Assembly (NCBI GenBank): GCA_963995505.1 | Contig: OZ023190.1 | Location: 17,478,092 to 17,542,091 of the forward strand | DNA from: Hypericum androsaemum | Taxonomy: Eukaryota; Streptophyta; Magnoliopsida; Malpighiales; Hypericaceae | Length of the DNA stretch: 64,000 nucleotides | Reading direction: 5' to 3' | Shown here: positions 1 to 10,613 of the stretch, in pieces | How positions within the stretch are numbered: position 1 is the stretch's first letter | How the letters are laid out: every line of letters begins with the position of its first letter | Notes under the pieces: generated by a model | Told to the model about the DNA's origin: nothing | Databases searched by the model: none | The model's input: the letters and a program-made list of their open reading frames with translations, nothing else | Made by a program: the position numbers and the translations under genes

Positions 1-340
1 AATTGAGTAGGACTTTTTTTTTTATTGATGTCACGATCTTCGTTCTTGATTTTTCAGCTGTTTTGTTTAATTTTGATTTATTTGGGTTTGACTTTTGATT
101 GAGAGTGAAAAGTAGAAGAAATTGGGGAAGAAGGTGAAGGGAGAATAAGTTTTTTTTATTTTTTAGTGGGATGACATTTTGGTCATTTCAAGTGGGATAT
201 CACCGGAGAATATAGAATATTCCGGCTTCAGGGACCCGATAGTCTATTATCATCAAAACTTAGGGACGGGACAATCATTTTCCAAAAGTCAGGGACCCTA
301 GGGGGAGAGTGACCAAAGTACAGGGATGTGATGATAATTT
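1..340. repeat. Partial inverted-repeat element, right-hand arm only
   Basis: Bases about 150-340 resemble the right arm of the element at 35,549-36,713. Shared landmarks in the same order are a purine-rich stretch, 'cattttggt', 'tttcaagtggg', 'aatattccgg' and 'cagggaccc'. The matching left arm would lie outside the window. No gene is seen in this stretch or between 341 and 1,008. The relationship is seen by eye and the outer boundary is uncertain. Confidence 0.5.
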
Positions 341-1008
341 ATCCTAAAAAATATGGATAAAAACACTTTAGTATCTTCTATTATAAGATATAGACACTTT
401 GTATGCCTATTTTAAAAATATCCAATAAAATACCTTATATTTTTGTGAATCTAACATTTTGGTTACTATAGCTGATATGGGTAATAAGGTGATACAAGTT
501 TATCAAAATTACTTTAAAAAATCACATAAATAAATCGCACCATGATGTCGCCCACGGTTCCAGGTTAGGGTTGGATAAGGGATCGAAAGAATTGAAATTT
601 GGAAACCTAGGGTTCATGTCAATTAAATTGGGTATTTTGTTGCAGTTTGGGTTAAGGGAAGAAGATGGTGACGTGTATAATTGTTATCAACAAGTCACTT
701 GAAAAGAGACGGTGACAGTTTTGGGCTATTCCGACCTGGAAGCTCTGCCGTCGTCGTGGCCTACAAGGTGAGCCTCATCGTCATACCGGAGACGGTTACA
801 GTTTTCCACTTGGCGAAAAATTATAATTGAACTCACACCATTTTGGAATGAACGTAATCAAAATTGCCCATTAAAATATTGCAAGTAATTTCCAGCTTTG
901 CCATCGTCTTGGAAGTAATAAAAAAATTTCCATTAAAATCTTGGAAGTTCTTCATCGTCGAGAGGTTGAAGATTTGTTTGTGTTTTTTTGCAATATTGCA
1001 ATATAAAC

Positions 1009-2169
1009 TCACACTGTTTGTATCAGAGTAAGAAGAAGAAGAATGGATGCAGCAAAGACACAAGTGACTGCCCATGGAGTGTTCAAGTAATTGTGTTTCA
1101 GTGTTGCCATCCACTTGTGCCGAGGGATTCTGCAATACTCATCACAGAGATGTAAATAATAGAATTACTTCTTCCTTGTCCAGATTGTGGAACAGCTTTG
1201 ACAGACACTTCATGGTTGTTAGCCAAGTTGTTCTTCAGGATATCATTCATTCTTCACAAGTAGCTTCACGTCGTCAGGCGTGTCGATAAGCATACCCATC
1301 AACGTAAAATAATCGCTGATGTACGAAGAATCGTGATGGCACTGATTGTATGCTAAAAGATTTCTGAAGATGGTTTCTGTGTCATCAGACACGACTATAC
1401 GTGGGATTTCAAGCACCCCATCTTTGAATTGTATGCCGAGCAACTTGTTTAACTTGAATCTGATTCCAGCCTCGTGAAGTTCGGCTAAGCTTCCAACTGT
1501 TTCAAGCCTCCTCTTATATTTTGGTTGCTGCCTATGCTCTGCAGGTAGATGAAAAAGTCTTTGAAAATCGACAAAATGCCTTATCTCTGAGCTTGTCTGC
1601 TAAGCCTTCTTCTTCAATGAAGGCGTTGAAGAAGCGATGAGAGTTAGCTCATGGATGCCCACTGCTCGCTTATTCCTGGACCAATACTTTTGGCAAAGTC
1701 CAGTATTTCCTCCAGAATAAAAAATGGGATCTGATTTTCCATGAGCACCATGTCACGGTGCACCTCCACCAAGAAGAATGACTTGTGATAGATTTTTTTA
1801 ACAGGAGTGGCTGAGTAGGACGTGTGAAATTCAAGCAAGAGCTTGATGACAAAGATGGCATCAACTAGGATCACTTGTACAAATTGATTCGGCATAGAAT
1901 CCCCTTGCTTTCCTTTCATGTCTCTTAATAAGCCTTACAAGATCATCCAAGTCTATGTTGTTGTGTTCAATGAAGCTTATAAAGTATCTCCATTTCTGCT
2001 CTTCCATCGCCTTTAAATTTTCTTTACCATGATGGAAAGGGCCCAAAGAAACTAGTCGAGAGACGTAGGCATCCTCGTTTATATCTCGCAGGCTCTTCGA
2101 AACTCTGTATATGCAACAGTCTCGAGATATATGGGACAGGCTTTGCAGCTTTCCCTTCATAGCTGTCAC
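1009..2169 (-). pseudogene. DUF247 (UPF0481) family pseudogene
   Basis: The minus strand carries successive pieces of a plant DUF247 protein in the right order but in different frames. The N-terminal block at 2169-1890 has the motif CCIYRVSKSLRDINEDAYVS followed by VSLGPFHHGKENLKAMEEQK. A middle block at 1900-1650 reads ILVDAIFVIKLLLEF and VLMENQIPFFILEE. A further block at 1443-1245 reads GVLEIPRIVVSDDTE and YISDYFTLMGMLIDT. The C-terminal block ends at 1009 with YLNTPWAV and the hydrophobic ILLLLTLIQTV tail, the usual membrane anchor. Family members are normally intronless and about 400-550 residues long. Here at least three frame changes and an in-frame stop at 1243-1245 break the reading frame, so this is a decayed gene rather than a spliced one. 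The function of the domain is poorly known; some members act in grass self-incompatibility. Confidence 0.82.
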
Positions 2170-2381
2170 TAGTTGCTGGGTAGCCTGTTCGTCTTCTATG
2201 TCATGTCAACTAAGGTATGATCTCTTGTTTCTGTTTGTCCATTTCCGTTGGTGATTTTTAGAGGCCCTAGGCAAGTCAATTTGCATTTTTGATTAGTAGA
2301 AGTTGTTATGAAATGTAATAGAACTGAGATCAATTTTTATTATCATGACCAAGAACAATCTTGGTACGGACAGCCTGGTTT

Positions 2382-2670
2382 CGCAAGTTGTATGCATGCG
2401 CAGTGGGATTCGAAGGCATCTTGCTTTTTCGTCCTCGCGCCGTTTTGATAAAACTAAGATAAACTACTAAACATAAATAAACGTGTTCTTATTTATTGGC
2501 TGAATAAATCCTTGGTATCGTAGGCATTATATAGCAAAACGATTACAACGGAATAGGAAATACCTAACCTAATCGAACTCGACTACTGAATTAGAAAATA
2601 CGAAATACTGAATGTAAATCTACTAATAGGAATAGAAAATAGAAATTGACTCCAATTCTAATACATAACA
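2382..2670 (-). repeat. 3' LTR of Ty3/gypsy-type element
   Basis: This is a 289-bp direct repeat of 9252-9540, of exactly equal length and about 90 percent identity by eye. On the minus strand it begins TGTTATG immediately after a purine-rich polypurine tract (2671-2690, read on the minus strand). The terminal CA of the partner copy has become CG here (2382-2383). No matching target-site duplication was found outside the two copies. Confidence 0.8.
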
Positions 2671-2699
2671 ATACTCCCGCCCTTGCGAGACAGCTTGTC

Positions 2700-3780
2700 C
2701 TCGAGCTGGCAACTGGCAATCCAGATGCATGCGCTAACTCGGCTCAACAACGTCATTAGTTGCCCCATCCTCTTCTTCGAGGCCACCGAGAATAATGTGG
2801 AAGAGGCGCTTGCAACAATGTCCCCACACATACTTCTAGTCGTAGTTAAAGCGTAACCCCTTAGACTTTCGATCATCCAACTCCATGTATGACAGACGAC
2901 GAACAGTTGGCTCCGGTGACATATTTGCGGTAGTGATACATCCCTGAGCACGTGCTGTAGTCTTGTCAAGGGCAACCGGTGGGCCATCCAAACTCGACCG
3001 GCGCTCATAGGCTTGGGCCAGGCTCATGGTTGCCTGGAGATCAGGTGGGTGGATTAGCTCCACATTAGTACAAAGCGATTCGGACAGGCCTGCGATGAAG
3101 AGCTCTACTTGATGTTGAGGCTCTAGGGTTCAACCCAGCATAACAAGGCAAGAAATTGCTCTTGGTACTACTCTACCGTACTTGGAAAAGGTAGCCGGGC
3201 CAGTTCACCAAAGAGATTGCTTCGGCTTGGCGGCCCAAAATGTTGATGGCAGAGCTCGACAAAGTTAGGCCAAGGGGGTGGACCGTAATCTCATTTCCCG
3301 TAAGCTGATAGGAAGCCAACCAAACCTTCTCGTCCTCGGAGACTCGTTGACTGTGGAAAAATTGCTCGCAGCAGTTCAGGCATGGTAGTGGGTCTTCTTT
3401 TCTATCTAACATCGAAAATTCCAGTTTGTAATATCTCGGAATACCTGATCCACCACTTGGCTCGGGCGTTGGATTTTGAGAGTATCCCCGCCCGTTATTT
3501 TTATTCCGATAAGGCGGTGCTGAACTTGTCAGCTCTCCTAGAAAAAAATTATTGACTGGTTGATACATAGAGTATAACTGCGGGTTACTAATAGCCTGGT
3601 ACGACAATGACTGGTACACCGCATCTCCACCAAGAGGGTAAGGTTCTGTTGCTTATAGACGGTGGCCCGCTGGTAGTGGGTTAGCAGCAGCGGATACGCC
3701 TAGCTGGTGATCCGCTGGTAACGGGTTCGCCGCGTGCAGTTGTCCAGTAGCAGACAAGCCTGGGTGTCGGGTAAAAGGTT
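2700..3780 (-). pseudogene. Ty3/gypsy-type Gag remnant
   Basis: The minus strand shows Gag signatures in order: YYKLEFSMLDRKEDPLPCLN with CCEQFF (3500-3350), EKVWLASYQLTGN (3330-3290), then ELIHPPDLQATMSLAQAYER (3062-3000). It ends with a decayed zinc-knuckle region around 2870-2820 in which some of the metal-binding Cys positions are replaced. Pieces lie in different frames and stops interrupt them. The N-terminal part reaches the copia insertion near 3,800, which is why the rest of the leader resumes at 9,097. Confidence 0.72.
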
Positions 3781-3816
3781 GAGTATATTCAGTTTATTTT
3801 GGTCTGTACATTCTAG

Positions 3817-4026
3817 TGGTTATATACACAAGTCATACATAATTCTAGAATGATTACAACTGGCCTATTTACAACCGTGGGCATGATTACAGGCTAGAGA
3901 TCTGCGTTAGTTATGAATTCAGATATAGTATGATCTTGTGATCAATGTCAGTACCTGTACGCCAAATCAGGGATGCTGAGATCACGGGAAGACAGCTGGC
4001 TACAATCATAAGTATCTTCCTTATTA
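3817..4026 (-). repeat. 3' LTR of Ty1/copia element
   Basis: This is an about 210-bp direct repeat of 8886-9096. On the minus strand it follows a purine tract (cacttgcggggg, 4039-4028), as expected where a copia coding region ends. Ends were set from the limits of shared sequence; the expected TG start is not preserved, so the boundary is approximate. Confidence 0.65.
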
Positions 4027-4099
4027 CGCCCCCGCAAGTGAAATAGATTTTACCGTGAGCTTGTTCCAGAGGTCTTGAAATCGCTGACATGGTAGTGGC

Positions 4100-4500
4100 T
4101 TGGTGGGATGTCTGCCACCTGGTCCTTGGTGGACAGATAATGAACACAAAGGTGACCATTTGCAACTTATTCTCGAACGAAGTGGAAATATATTTCCATG
4201 TGCTTGGACTTTGCGTGGAACACCGAATTGGCTGAGAGGTACGTGGCTCCAAGGTTGTCACACCAAAGAATGGGGGATGAGGTACACGGCTATTTGATCT
4301 TATTGAGCAAAGACCGAAGCCACATAACCTCGGAGGCTGCTGCAGCGATGGCCCGATATTCGGCCTCAGTGGAGGATTGTGACACTACACGTTGTTTCCT
4401 TGAGGACCAGGAAATCAGATTTAGGCCAAGAAAGATGGCATACCCGATTGTTGATCGCCTGTCAATGGGATAACCAGCCCAATCAGCATCACTATAAGCC
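4100..4500 (-). pseudogene. Copia RNase H domain, degenerate
   Basis: The minus-strand translation across frames gives [20 protein letters not shown], then [20 protein letters not shown] and [13 protein letters not shown], the hallmark of copia RNase H with its acidic residues. It follows the reverse transcriptase in the normal order and runs to the purine tract before the 3' LTR. Stops and frame changes are present. Confidence 0.75.
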
Positions 4501-4507
4501 GAGGGGG

Positions 4508-6140
4508 TTAGGTCCTTGGATGACTTGATGTGGAGAAGAGATTAACTGTTCCTTGTAAGTAGCAGAGTATCCGCTTTACTCCGGTCCAGTGAAGAGCAAC
4601 TGGGTTGTGCATAAATTGAGCAGCCTTGTTGACAGCGAATGTAATTTCTGGACAGGAGATGCCAAGGTATTGTAGACAACCAACCACTTGGCGATACAAC
4701 GCCGGATCAAATTTAACAGGAACCTGTGGTTCAGTAGTGGTGGCGGGAGTGGAAAGCGCCTTGCATTCAGCCATCTCAGCCTTGTGGAGGATGTCTTGAA
4801 CATACTTGCTTTGCAAGAGGTACAAACCAGAAGGTGTTCGGCTAGCTTCTATGCCCATAGGGATGGCAAAAAAATCCAGACCCACCCAGTGAATCAGACC
4901 TTTATTCTACCCCATGGATCATAGAGTCTATGGGCCTTGGGTAGAGTACGGGTTTGAGTTTATCTATTTAGATAGGGTATGGGTCTGGATAGGATCCACA
5001 TAAAACCAGACCCTGACCCTACCATAGACCCATTAATTAGACCCTACCCTAGTTAGACCCTAGTTATAACTTAAGATAATTATATGACTAATTATGTAAT
5101 TAAATATTTAGGTTAGATGCAAAAACTATTGAGAAGAGGTAGATTATAAGAGAAAGAAGATGATCAAGAACACTTGTTCAGAAGTCGCTTGAAAATTTAG
5201 CAACAAATTATTTTGAAGTTAGAACTTTATATTATGCAAGAATTTTTTTAAGTTTTTGTTTTTTGATTGATGACTTAGCCATATCTATTTCATTTTATAT
5301 TGCGGTCAACAATTATCCATTTGAAATAGTTGGTTTATAGTTTACTCTCAACTTTAACCCGAGATTATCATTTTATTATACAACTAATTATTAAAAAAAG
5401 AACATTAAAGGATCAGACCCTGCAAACCTGTAAACCCAGGGTCTCTTGAAGGGTATGGTATGGGTCTAACAATAAAAATTTTGTAAAGTCGAGGGTATGG
5501 TATAGATCCAACTCCAAAAACTAGGGTACGGGTTGGGTCCTACTAATACCCTATCCTACCCTACCCATTGCCATCCCTATATGTCCAGAAAGTACGATAG
5601 AACCCCGAGGTCTTTGACCAAGAAGCGACCACACAAGAACTTGAGCAGCTAGTTGAGGACAGCTGGCTGCGATCCAATGACAAGAATGTCATCTACGTAG
5701 ACAAGCACATATATGATCAGGGGACCGCGACGGAGATAGAATAAAGATGTATCTGTCTTTGACCCCTGAAATCCAAAGTGGTAGAGGGCTGCCTTCAAGC
5801 AGTTTAACCAAGCACGAGGGGCCTGTTTCAACCCATACAGTGAACGCTTAAGCTTGCATACATAATCAGGGTATTCAGAATTGATGAAACCTAGCGGTTG
5901 CTCTATATAGACATCCTCCGTTAGGTGACCATGGAGAAAAGCATTTGAGATGTCTAGCTGACGGATTGGCCACCCGTAGGAGAGGGCAAGTGCAAGGATG
6001 AGATGTACTGTTGCCAACTTGATGACTGGACTGAATGTTTCTCGATAGTCAATGCTTGGTCTCTGCTGAAAGCCTTTGGCTATGAGTCGAGCTTTGTAGT
6101 AGGCAATCGAGCCATCGGAGTGATGCTTTACTCGAAACAC
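4508..6140 (-). pseudogene. Copia reverse transcriptase interrupted by a MITE
   Basis: The N-terminal half (6140-5649) contains YKARLIAKGFQQR, QLDISNAFLHGHL, YGLKQAPRAW and the catalytic YVDDILVIG. Coding then runs to about 5588 (FLVKDLGVLSYFL). It resumes at 4857 with GIEASRTPSGLYLLQSKYVQ and continues through LSTPA, YRQVVGCLQYL and the connection domain to 4508. The gap is the 722-bp MITE, whose removal would make the two halves contiguous. A stop at 5649-5651 also breaks the frame. Confidence 0.85.
4858..5579. mobile_element. hAT-type MITE (722 bp) with 8-bp target duplication
   Basis: The ends are perfect 12-bp inverted repeats, TAGGGATGGCAA at 4858-4869 and its complement at 5568-5579. 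Directly outside lie near-identical 8-bp sequences, tatgccca (4850-4857) and tatgtcca (5580-5587), the duplication length typical of hAT transposition. The interior is AT-rich with many 'agaccctaccct'-like motifs and has no coding potential. It sits inside the copia reverse transcriptase, so it is the youngest of the three nested insertions. Confidence 0.87.
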
Positions 6141-6205
6141 TCACTTGTTATCGAGAATGTTCGTGGCTCTAGCACGGGGAACAAGGACCCAGGTTTGGTT
6201 TTGAA

Positions 6206-6502
6206 TCAGTGCTTAAACTCCTCTGCCATTGCTTGCCTCCATTCTGGGTTTTTGATTGCTTTGGAGAAGCAAGTCGGGGCTTTAGAATCGACTTGTACAA
6301 TGTTTACCGCCGGTGAGCTCTTTGTCTGAGAGCGGGTACGCATATGATGCGTACGCTGGAAAGGTGGTGGGGCAGCATTGGCCGACAGTGGTGCAGTGGC
6401 CGTGGGTGGTGCTAGAGCCGTGATTGGCTCTGGAGGAGGTAAGGCGGCTGCCCGCCGCTTGTAGACCAGAAATGGAGCAGGTGCGAATGCTGGAGCAGTC
6501 AC
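6206..6502 (-). pseudogene. Copia integrase-RT linker segment
   Basis: This open minus-strand stretch includes HHMRTRSQTK and the block KNPEWRQAMAEEFKH, the conserved sequence just before the reverse transcriptase in copia polyproteins. A Pro/Ala-rich linker precedes it. It is out of frame with its neighbours and forms part of the decayed pol gene. Confidence 0.7.
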
Positions 6503-6690
6503 AGGCCCATTGTTTTGTTCTTGGGTGAGAGGTATGTTGGCCCTATTTGCAGGGTCTGATCCAGGAGGTGGATCAAATAGAAGAACCCTACTGGATCGAG
6601 AGGTGGGCTTGTAGCTGACCCATTTTTTGAATCTTCTGGAAAAAGCCCAAAGACTACGGGGTTCTCATGTGGGTTCGAGACATTGGCACG

Positions 6691-7579
6691 CTAACCGCTA
6701 AACCTCGAATCTGTAAAAGGAAATACAGACTCGTCAAATAGAACGTGATAGTTTCTATGCAGTTTATTAGTATGCATATCAAGACAGCGATAAACTTTAT
6801 GTTGGCGACTATACCCCAAGAACACATATGGCGCCGAACGTGGTTCGAGCTTGTGCTTGATTAGTGGCCGAAACCATGGATAGCATAGGCAGCCTATAAC
6901 CCTTAAGTTCGATAAAGATGGCATTTCCCCGAAAAGTTTTTCATAAGGCAATTTATTTTCCAGCACAGGTGTAGGTAAACGGTTTATCAAATATGCCGCG
7001 GAATCAAAAACCAAGGACCAAAACCTTTGAGGAATTGATGCGTGATGTAAAATTGCCAAACTTGTTTCAACAATGTGACGATATTTTTTTTATGCACACC
7101 CATTTTGTTCTGGTGTATATGGACACAAAAATGATGAATTATGCCATTTTCCGAAAAATACTTTGTGAGTGCTTGAAACCCCAATCAGATTGAAAATTTT
7201 TAATAGGGCGATTAAAAAAAATTTTGACCTGTGTGCAGAATTGAACAAATGCGACAAACAATTCAGATTTTTGTTTAAGAAAATAAAGCCAAATATATTT
7301 GCTATAGTGATCATAAAAAACTGCATAATAGCAAAAATCATCATACGAAGGAATTGGTAAGGGTCCCCAAAGATCACTACAGACTAGATCTAGGGGTCCC
7401 GATGCTTGAAATGACGAAATTGGAAATTGGAGTTTATGAATCTTTCCAACACTACAACCATGACATAAGGACACCAACATTTTATTCGGAAAGAAAATAG
7501 ACTGCGAACGTAAGGCAATCTTGACAACGTTAAAACTAGCATGACCAAGACGTTGATGCCAAGTATGAATAGATGGCAC
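6691..7579 (-). pseudogene. Copia GAG-pre-integrase and integrase
   Basis: The minus-strand segment 7579-7139 gives WHQRLGHASFNVVKIAL (the HHCC-type pre-integrase zinc motif with GCSVGKIHKL), then DLVCSDLWGPLPIPSYDDF, the first catalytic Asp region of the integrase core. After a frame change, 7059-6691 gives ASIPQRFWSLVFDSAAYLIN, RLPTPVLENKLPYEKLFG and GCLCYPWFRP, the integrase C-terminal part. The frame change and a missing stretch between the halves make it inactive. Confidence 0.8.
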
Positions 7580-7683
7580 GATAGTGGAAACATTAACTTG
7601 TGGACTAATGAATGAGGAGAGAGGATATAGTCCATCCTTACTCTGGCCTTGGTGTAATATCCTCTTCGTGACCTGATCTTTGA

Positions 7684-7932
7684 TTAAAAAAATTGGTTAC
7701 CAACAAACTCAACAACAACATCATTATCATGGGTGAGAGCACTGAAGGACACAAGATTAGTACGGGCATTTGGGACATACAAGGCATTAGACAATGACAT
7801 TGATGATTTTTCTAATGGAAACGACATTGAACCAGTATGGGAAATTGGTAGAGTATGGCCATTACCAAATGTTACTTCATCTGGACCGCTATACTCGGAA
7901 TGGAGCTGGAGGTTGGACATATCCGAAGTCAA
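7684..7932 (-). pseudogene. Copia aspartic protease region
   Basis: The minus-strand reading MTSDMSNLQ...VTFGNGHTLPISHTG...LSNALYVPNARTNLVSFSAL matches the copia protease that follows a DSGA(T/S)HHMT active site. The active-site triad codons are not in frame with this segment. It lies between the zinc knuckle and the integrase, as expected. Confidence 0.72.
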
Positions 7933-7949
7933 GTGGTGTGTTGTCCCAG

Positions 7950-8898
7950 AGACAAGAACCCATTGAGAACCTTGCGGTGATATGGTATGGTGGGCCTGTG
8001 GTTGTGAAGATCGACTTGGCCCAGCCCGTATAGCAGATGGGTAGTCTCGAGCAAAATGGCCAAACTCGGTACAGTTGTGACATCTGAGTTCGTAGTCATT
8101 TGGGCCATTGCTGGGCCTTGAGTTATATTTCTTTGTTCCCTATCCACTTTTGTTGGTGGAATAATACCCAGCAGCTTGTGGGCCGGACTGATTTTGTCCA
8201 AATCTCTGGCCCGAACATCCTCCTCGTTGGCCAAATCTTCCTCCTCTGCCTCCTCGTTGTCTAGAGGAGCGAGTATAATTAACCGAGGGAACCATCGATG
8301 CCAGTTGAGCAGCAAAAGTCCGAAGAAGGTTCATCTACTCTATTTGCAGTAGCCTGTGAACCTCCTTCAACAGAAATACCTCTTGCCATGCTTCAACGGT
8401 TCGGGCGAAGGGACGAAAGCTCTCATCAAACCCGTACAGAATACGCTGCACCATGTCGTCGTCAGAGTACGGTGCTCCTAGGGCAGCAAGTTGATCGCGC
8501 ATTATCTTGGCGCGTATTACATAGTTGTCGATGCTCTCTATGGACCTTTTGGATAGGTCACACAGTGCTTGTTTGAGACAGTGGATGTGATAGAGAGATC
8601 CCACTCCGTAAGCCTTCGCCAGCCGGTCCCACATCTCCTTGGCAGTGGAGCAACTAATAGCCTGTGGGAAAATAGAGTCGGACAGTGAGAAGCTTATCAA
8701 CGTCTGCACCTTCTTGTCATTCTTGAACCAGGCCGAATATGCTGGGTTGGAAGTGTCTGGTCCCTCGCCGGTGATTGGTGGACTGGTCTTGGACGGTGCT
8801 ACGGTGGAGCCGTCAACATGACCATAGAGATCATGAGCGCACATAAGATTCTCCATTTGAGTCTGCCAGTACAGGTAATTCCTAGTAGTTATATACAC
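7950..8898 (-). pseudogene. Copia Gag (UBN2-type) with zinc knuckle
   Basis: The segment 8898-8335 reads RNYLYWQTQMENLMCAHDLY, then KEMWDRLAKAYG, HCLKQALCDLSKRSIESIDN and DDDMVQRILYGFDESFRPF, a copia-type Gag. Further on, near 8085-8040 in another frame, CHNCTEFGHFARDY is a CCHC knuckle whose last Cys is replaced by Tyr. The start of Gag is missing, because the 5' LTR joins it directly at about 8,886. Confidence 0.78.
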
Positions 8899-9096
8899 AA
8901 GTCATACACAATTCTAGAATGATTACAGCTGGTCTATTTACAACAGTGGGCATGATTGCAGGCTAGAGATCTGCATCAATTATGAATTCAGATATGGTAT
9001 GATCTTGTGATCAATGTCAGAAGCTGTTATGCCAAATCAAGGATGCTGAGATCACGGGAGGACAGCTGGCTGCAATTGTAAGTACCTTCCTTATTA
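8886..9096 (-). repeat. 5' LTR of Ty1/copia element
   Basis: This is an about 211-bp direct repeat of 3817-4026, roughly 90 percent identical by eye. On its left it runs straight into Gag codons with no primer-binding site, which indicates an internal deletion. On its right the gypsy-type leader resumes. Confidence 0.65.
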
Positions 9097-9251
9097 TCGA
9101 AAAGCGGTGGTATATGCTCCCTGACGATATCGCTAACCGGTCGGCAGGGGGCCTCCGGATCCACGATCGGTGGTAAGTGTTCCCTCGATGTTCTCTTTGC
9201 CGGAGGTCGACATAGGCAGAGTTGGTGGCCGCAACGGCTCTGATACAAAAT

Positions 9252-9540
9252 TGCAAGTTGTACGAATGCGCGGTGGAACTCTAAGGCTTCTTGCCTTTTC
9301 ATCCTTGTGCCATTTTGATAAAACTAAGATAAACTACTAAACGTAAATAAACTTATTCTTATTTCTTGGCTGAATAAATCCTAGGTATCGTAGGCATTAT
9401 ATAGCCAAACGATTACAACAGAATAGGAAATACCTAACCTAATCGGACTCGACTACTGAATTGAAAAATACGAAATACTGAATGTAAATCTACTAATAGG
9501 AATAGGAAATAGAAATTGACTCTAACTCCAATACGTAACA
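9252..9540 (-). repeat. 5' LTR of Ty3/gypsy-type element
   Basis: This 289-bp LTR has intact TG and CA ends on the minus strand (TGTTACG at 9540, CTTGCA ending at 9252). It is followed at 9247-9237 by TGTATCAGAGC, which resembles the initiator-Met tRNA primer site. Its partner is 2382-2670. Confidence 0.8.
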
Positions 9541-10539
9541 ATCTATAGCAGCCAACTAACAGCAATTTAGTGCCGTCATTAAGTTAAAACTAATGGCTGG
9601 TTTTAAAATATACATAAACTAACGAACTCCTGGCTAACCCTTATGTCTTAGCATTGCCGATGGTTTCACTGTTTCATGTTATTTCGATGGTCTCACGGGG
9701 TGGCGGTTTGGAATTTCTATGTTTGGGTCACGGTTTTATGGCTTTGTAAAGTTTAACTATTTTTTTCAAACAAATTCACTTTGGCCCATTACTGGCTCAT
9801 TGTTGTAAAATGTTCATGAACTATAATGAATTGGGAATTGCAGATTTTATCATTAATCTGCACTTAATTAGCCGAATTAAATTGGGTTTAAGTGTTTAAC
9901 CCAAATTACAATCCATCCATCATCCAAAATGTGTCTGAAAGTAAATTGCAAGTTGTCTCTCGAAATGCAACAACGGAAACACACATGTCTCCTTCAAAAA
10001 GCACTTTAAGTCTTCAAGCTTATACAAGAGGGCAACAAGCATCCCAACTGTAATGCAGCAAATTCAAACTAAGGTATTTTCAGATTCTCTCCTTCAAAAC
10101 ACCTCAAAACGCAATACCTAAAAACCAAAGTGAATACAAGATAAACAAGAGGGAAGAGGTTAGTAAGCATTAAAAAAATAGAAAAATAACGCAAGGCATA
10201 ACCTATTGTGATAGACAATAGTAATCCAAAGTTCTCATAAACTAAGCCAGGTTCATATGATCTCCACGAAATTCTGCAAGAGTACAAATAGAAGAGTTAT
10301 TTTTTATCAGATTGTATTGTAAACCTACTACATAACATTAAAAATAAAATCAGAAGCAGAATGAGGATTACCTCCAAGAATGTTGTCACCCAATGGATTT
10401 TCATATTACTCCATACTCACTGGAAGCTTACCAATCAACCAATTTTGAGAGCACAAAAGTGCTTGCACGATACTCAGCTTTAAAGAAATTCGGTAAGGAT
10501 CAAGCACAAGAAGCATCGCTTAGGAAAGAAAAAGCAAAT
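9541..10539. other. Intergenic, no gene recognised
   Basis: The only open stretch of note is a 72-codon minus-strand reading at 10069-10287 with hydrophobic composition and no recognisable family. No transposon ends were identified between the gypsy-type LTR and the LTR-like start at 10,540. Confidence 0.5.
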
Positions 10540-10613
10540 TGTAATACCTGACTATGCTAAGTCATTTCGTAGATGTTCATATAAATTCTTAAGAATTTAC
10601 TTAATGAAGTAGT
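10540..10613 (+). repeat. LTR-like start, inverted match to 16241-16272
   Basis: Bases 10540-10571 (starting TGTAATACC) match the reverse complement of 16241-16272 with a single difference. TG-TAATACC starts are seen in some plant Ty3/gypsy LTRs. The homologous sequence is cut off by the solo LTR insertion at 10,614 and appears to continue with 'atctac' at 12,203. Confidence 0.5.

Larger units (their letters stand above)
3817..9096 (-). mobile_element. Ty1/copia retrotransposon, degenerate, nested in the gypsy-type element
   Basis: Read on the minus strand, the domains come in the diagnostic copia order: Gag (UBN2-type) at 8898-8335, a zinc knuckle near 8080, protease at 7932-7684, GAG-pre-integrase plus integrase core at 7579-6691, reverse transcriptase at 6140-4508 (split by a MITE), and RNase H at about 4500-4100. 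Short LTRs of about 210 bp flank it. The 5' LTR abuts Gag codons directly, so the leader and primer-binding site have been deleted. Frameshifts and stops occur throughout, so it is inactive. Confidence 0.85.
2382..9540 (-). mobile_element. Ty3/gypsy-type LTR retrotransposon, gutted and containing a nested copia element
   Basis: Two 289-bp LTRs (2382-2670 and 9252-9540) bracket the element, which reads on the minus strand. Next to the right LTR (9251-9237) lies a primer-binding site matching the usual initiator-methionine tRNA pattern (TGTATCAGAGCC). Next to the left LTR lies a purine tract. Only a leader (9251-9097) and gag-like sequence (3780-2836) remain; no protease, reverse transcriptase or integrase of its own is present. 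The interior is interrupted by the copia element at 3817-9096. The element therefore could not move by itself. Confidence 0.78.

Noticed and set aside
2382..9540. Target-site duplication for the gypsy-type element
   Set aside because: The five bases outside the LTRs (ggttt and atcta) do not match, so none is claimed.
10069..10287. 72-codon hydrophobic minus-strand open reading
   Set aside because: No family recognised and no splice partners; probably chance.
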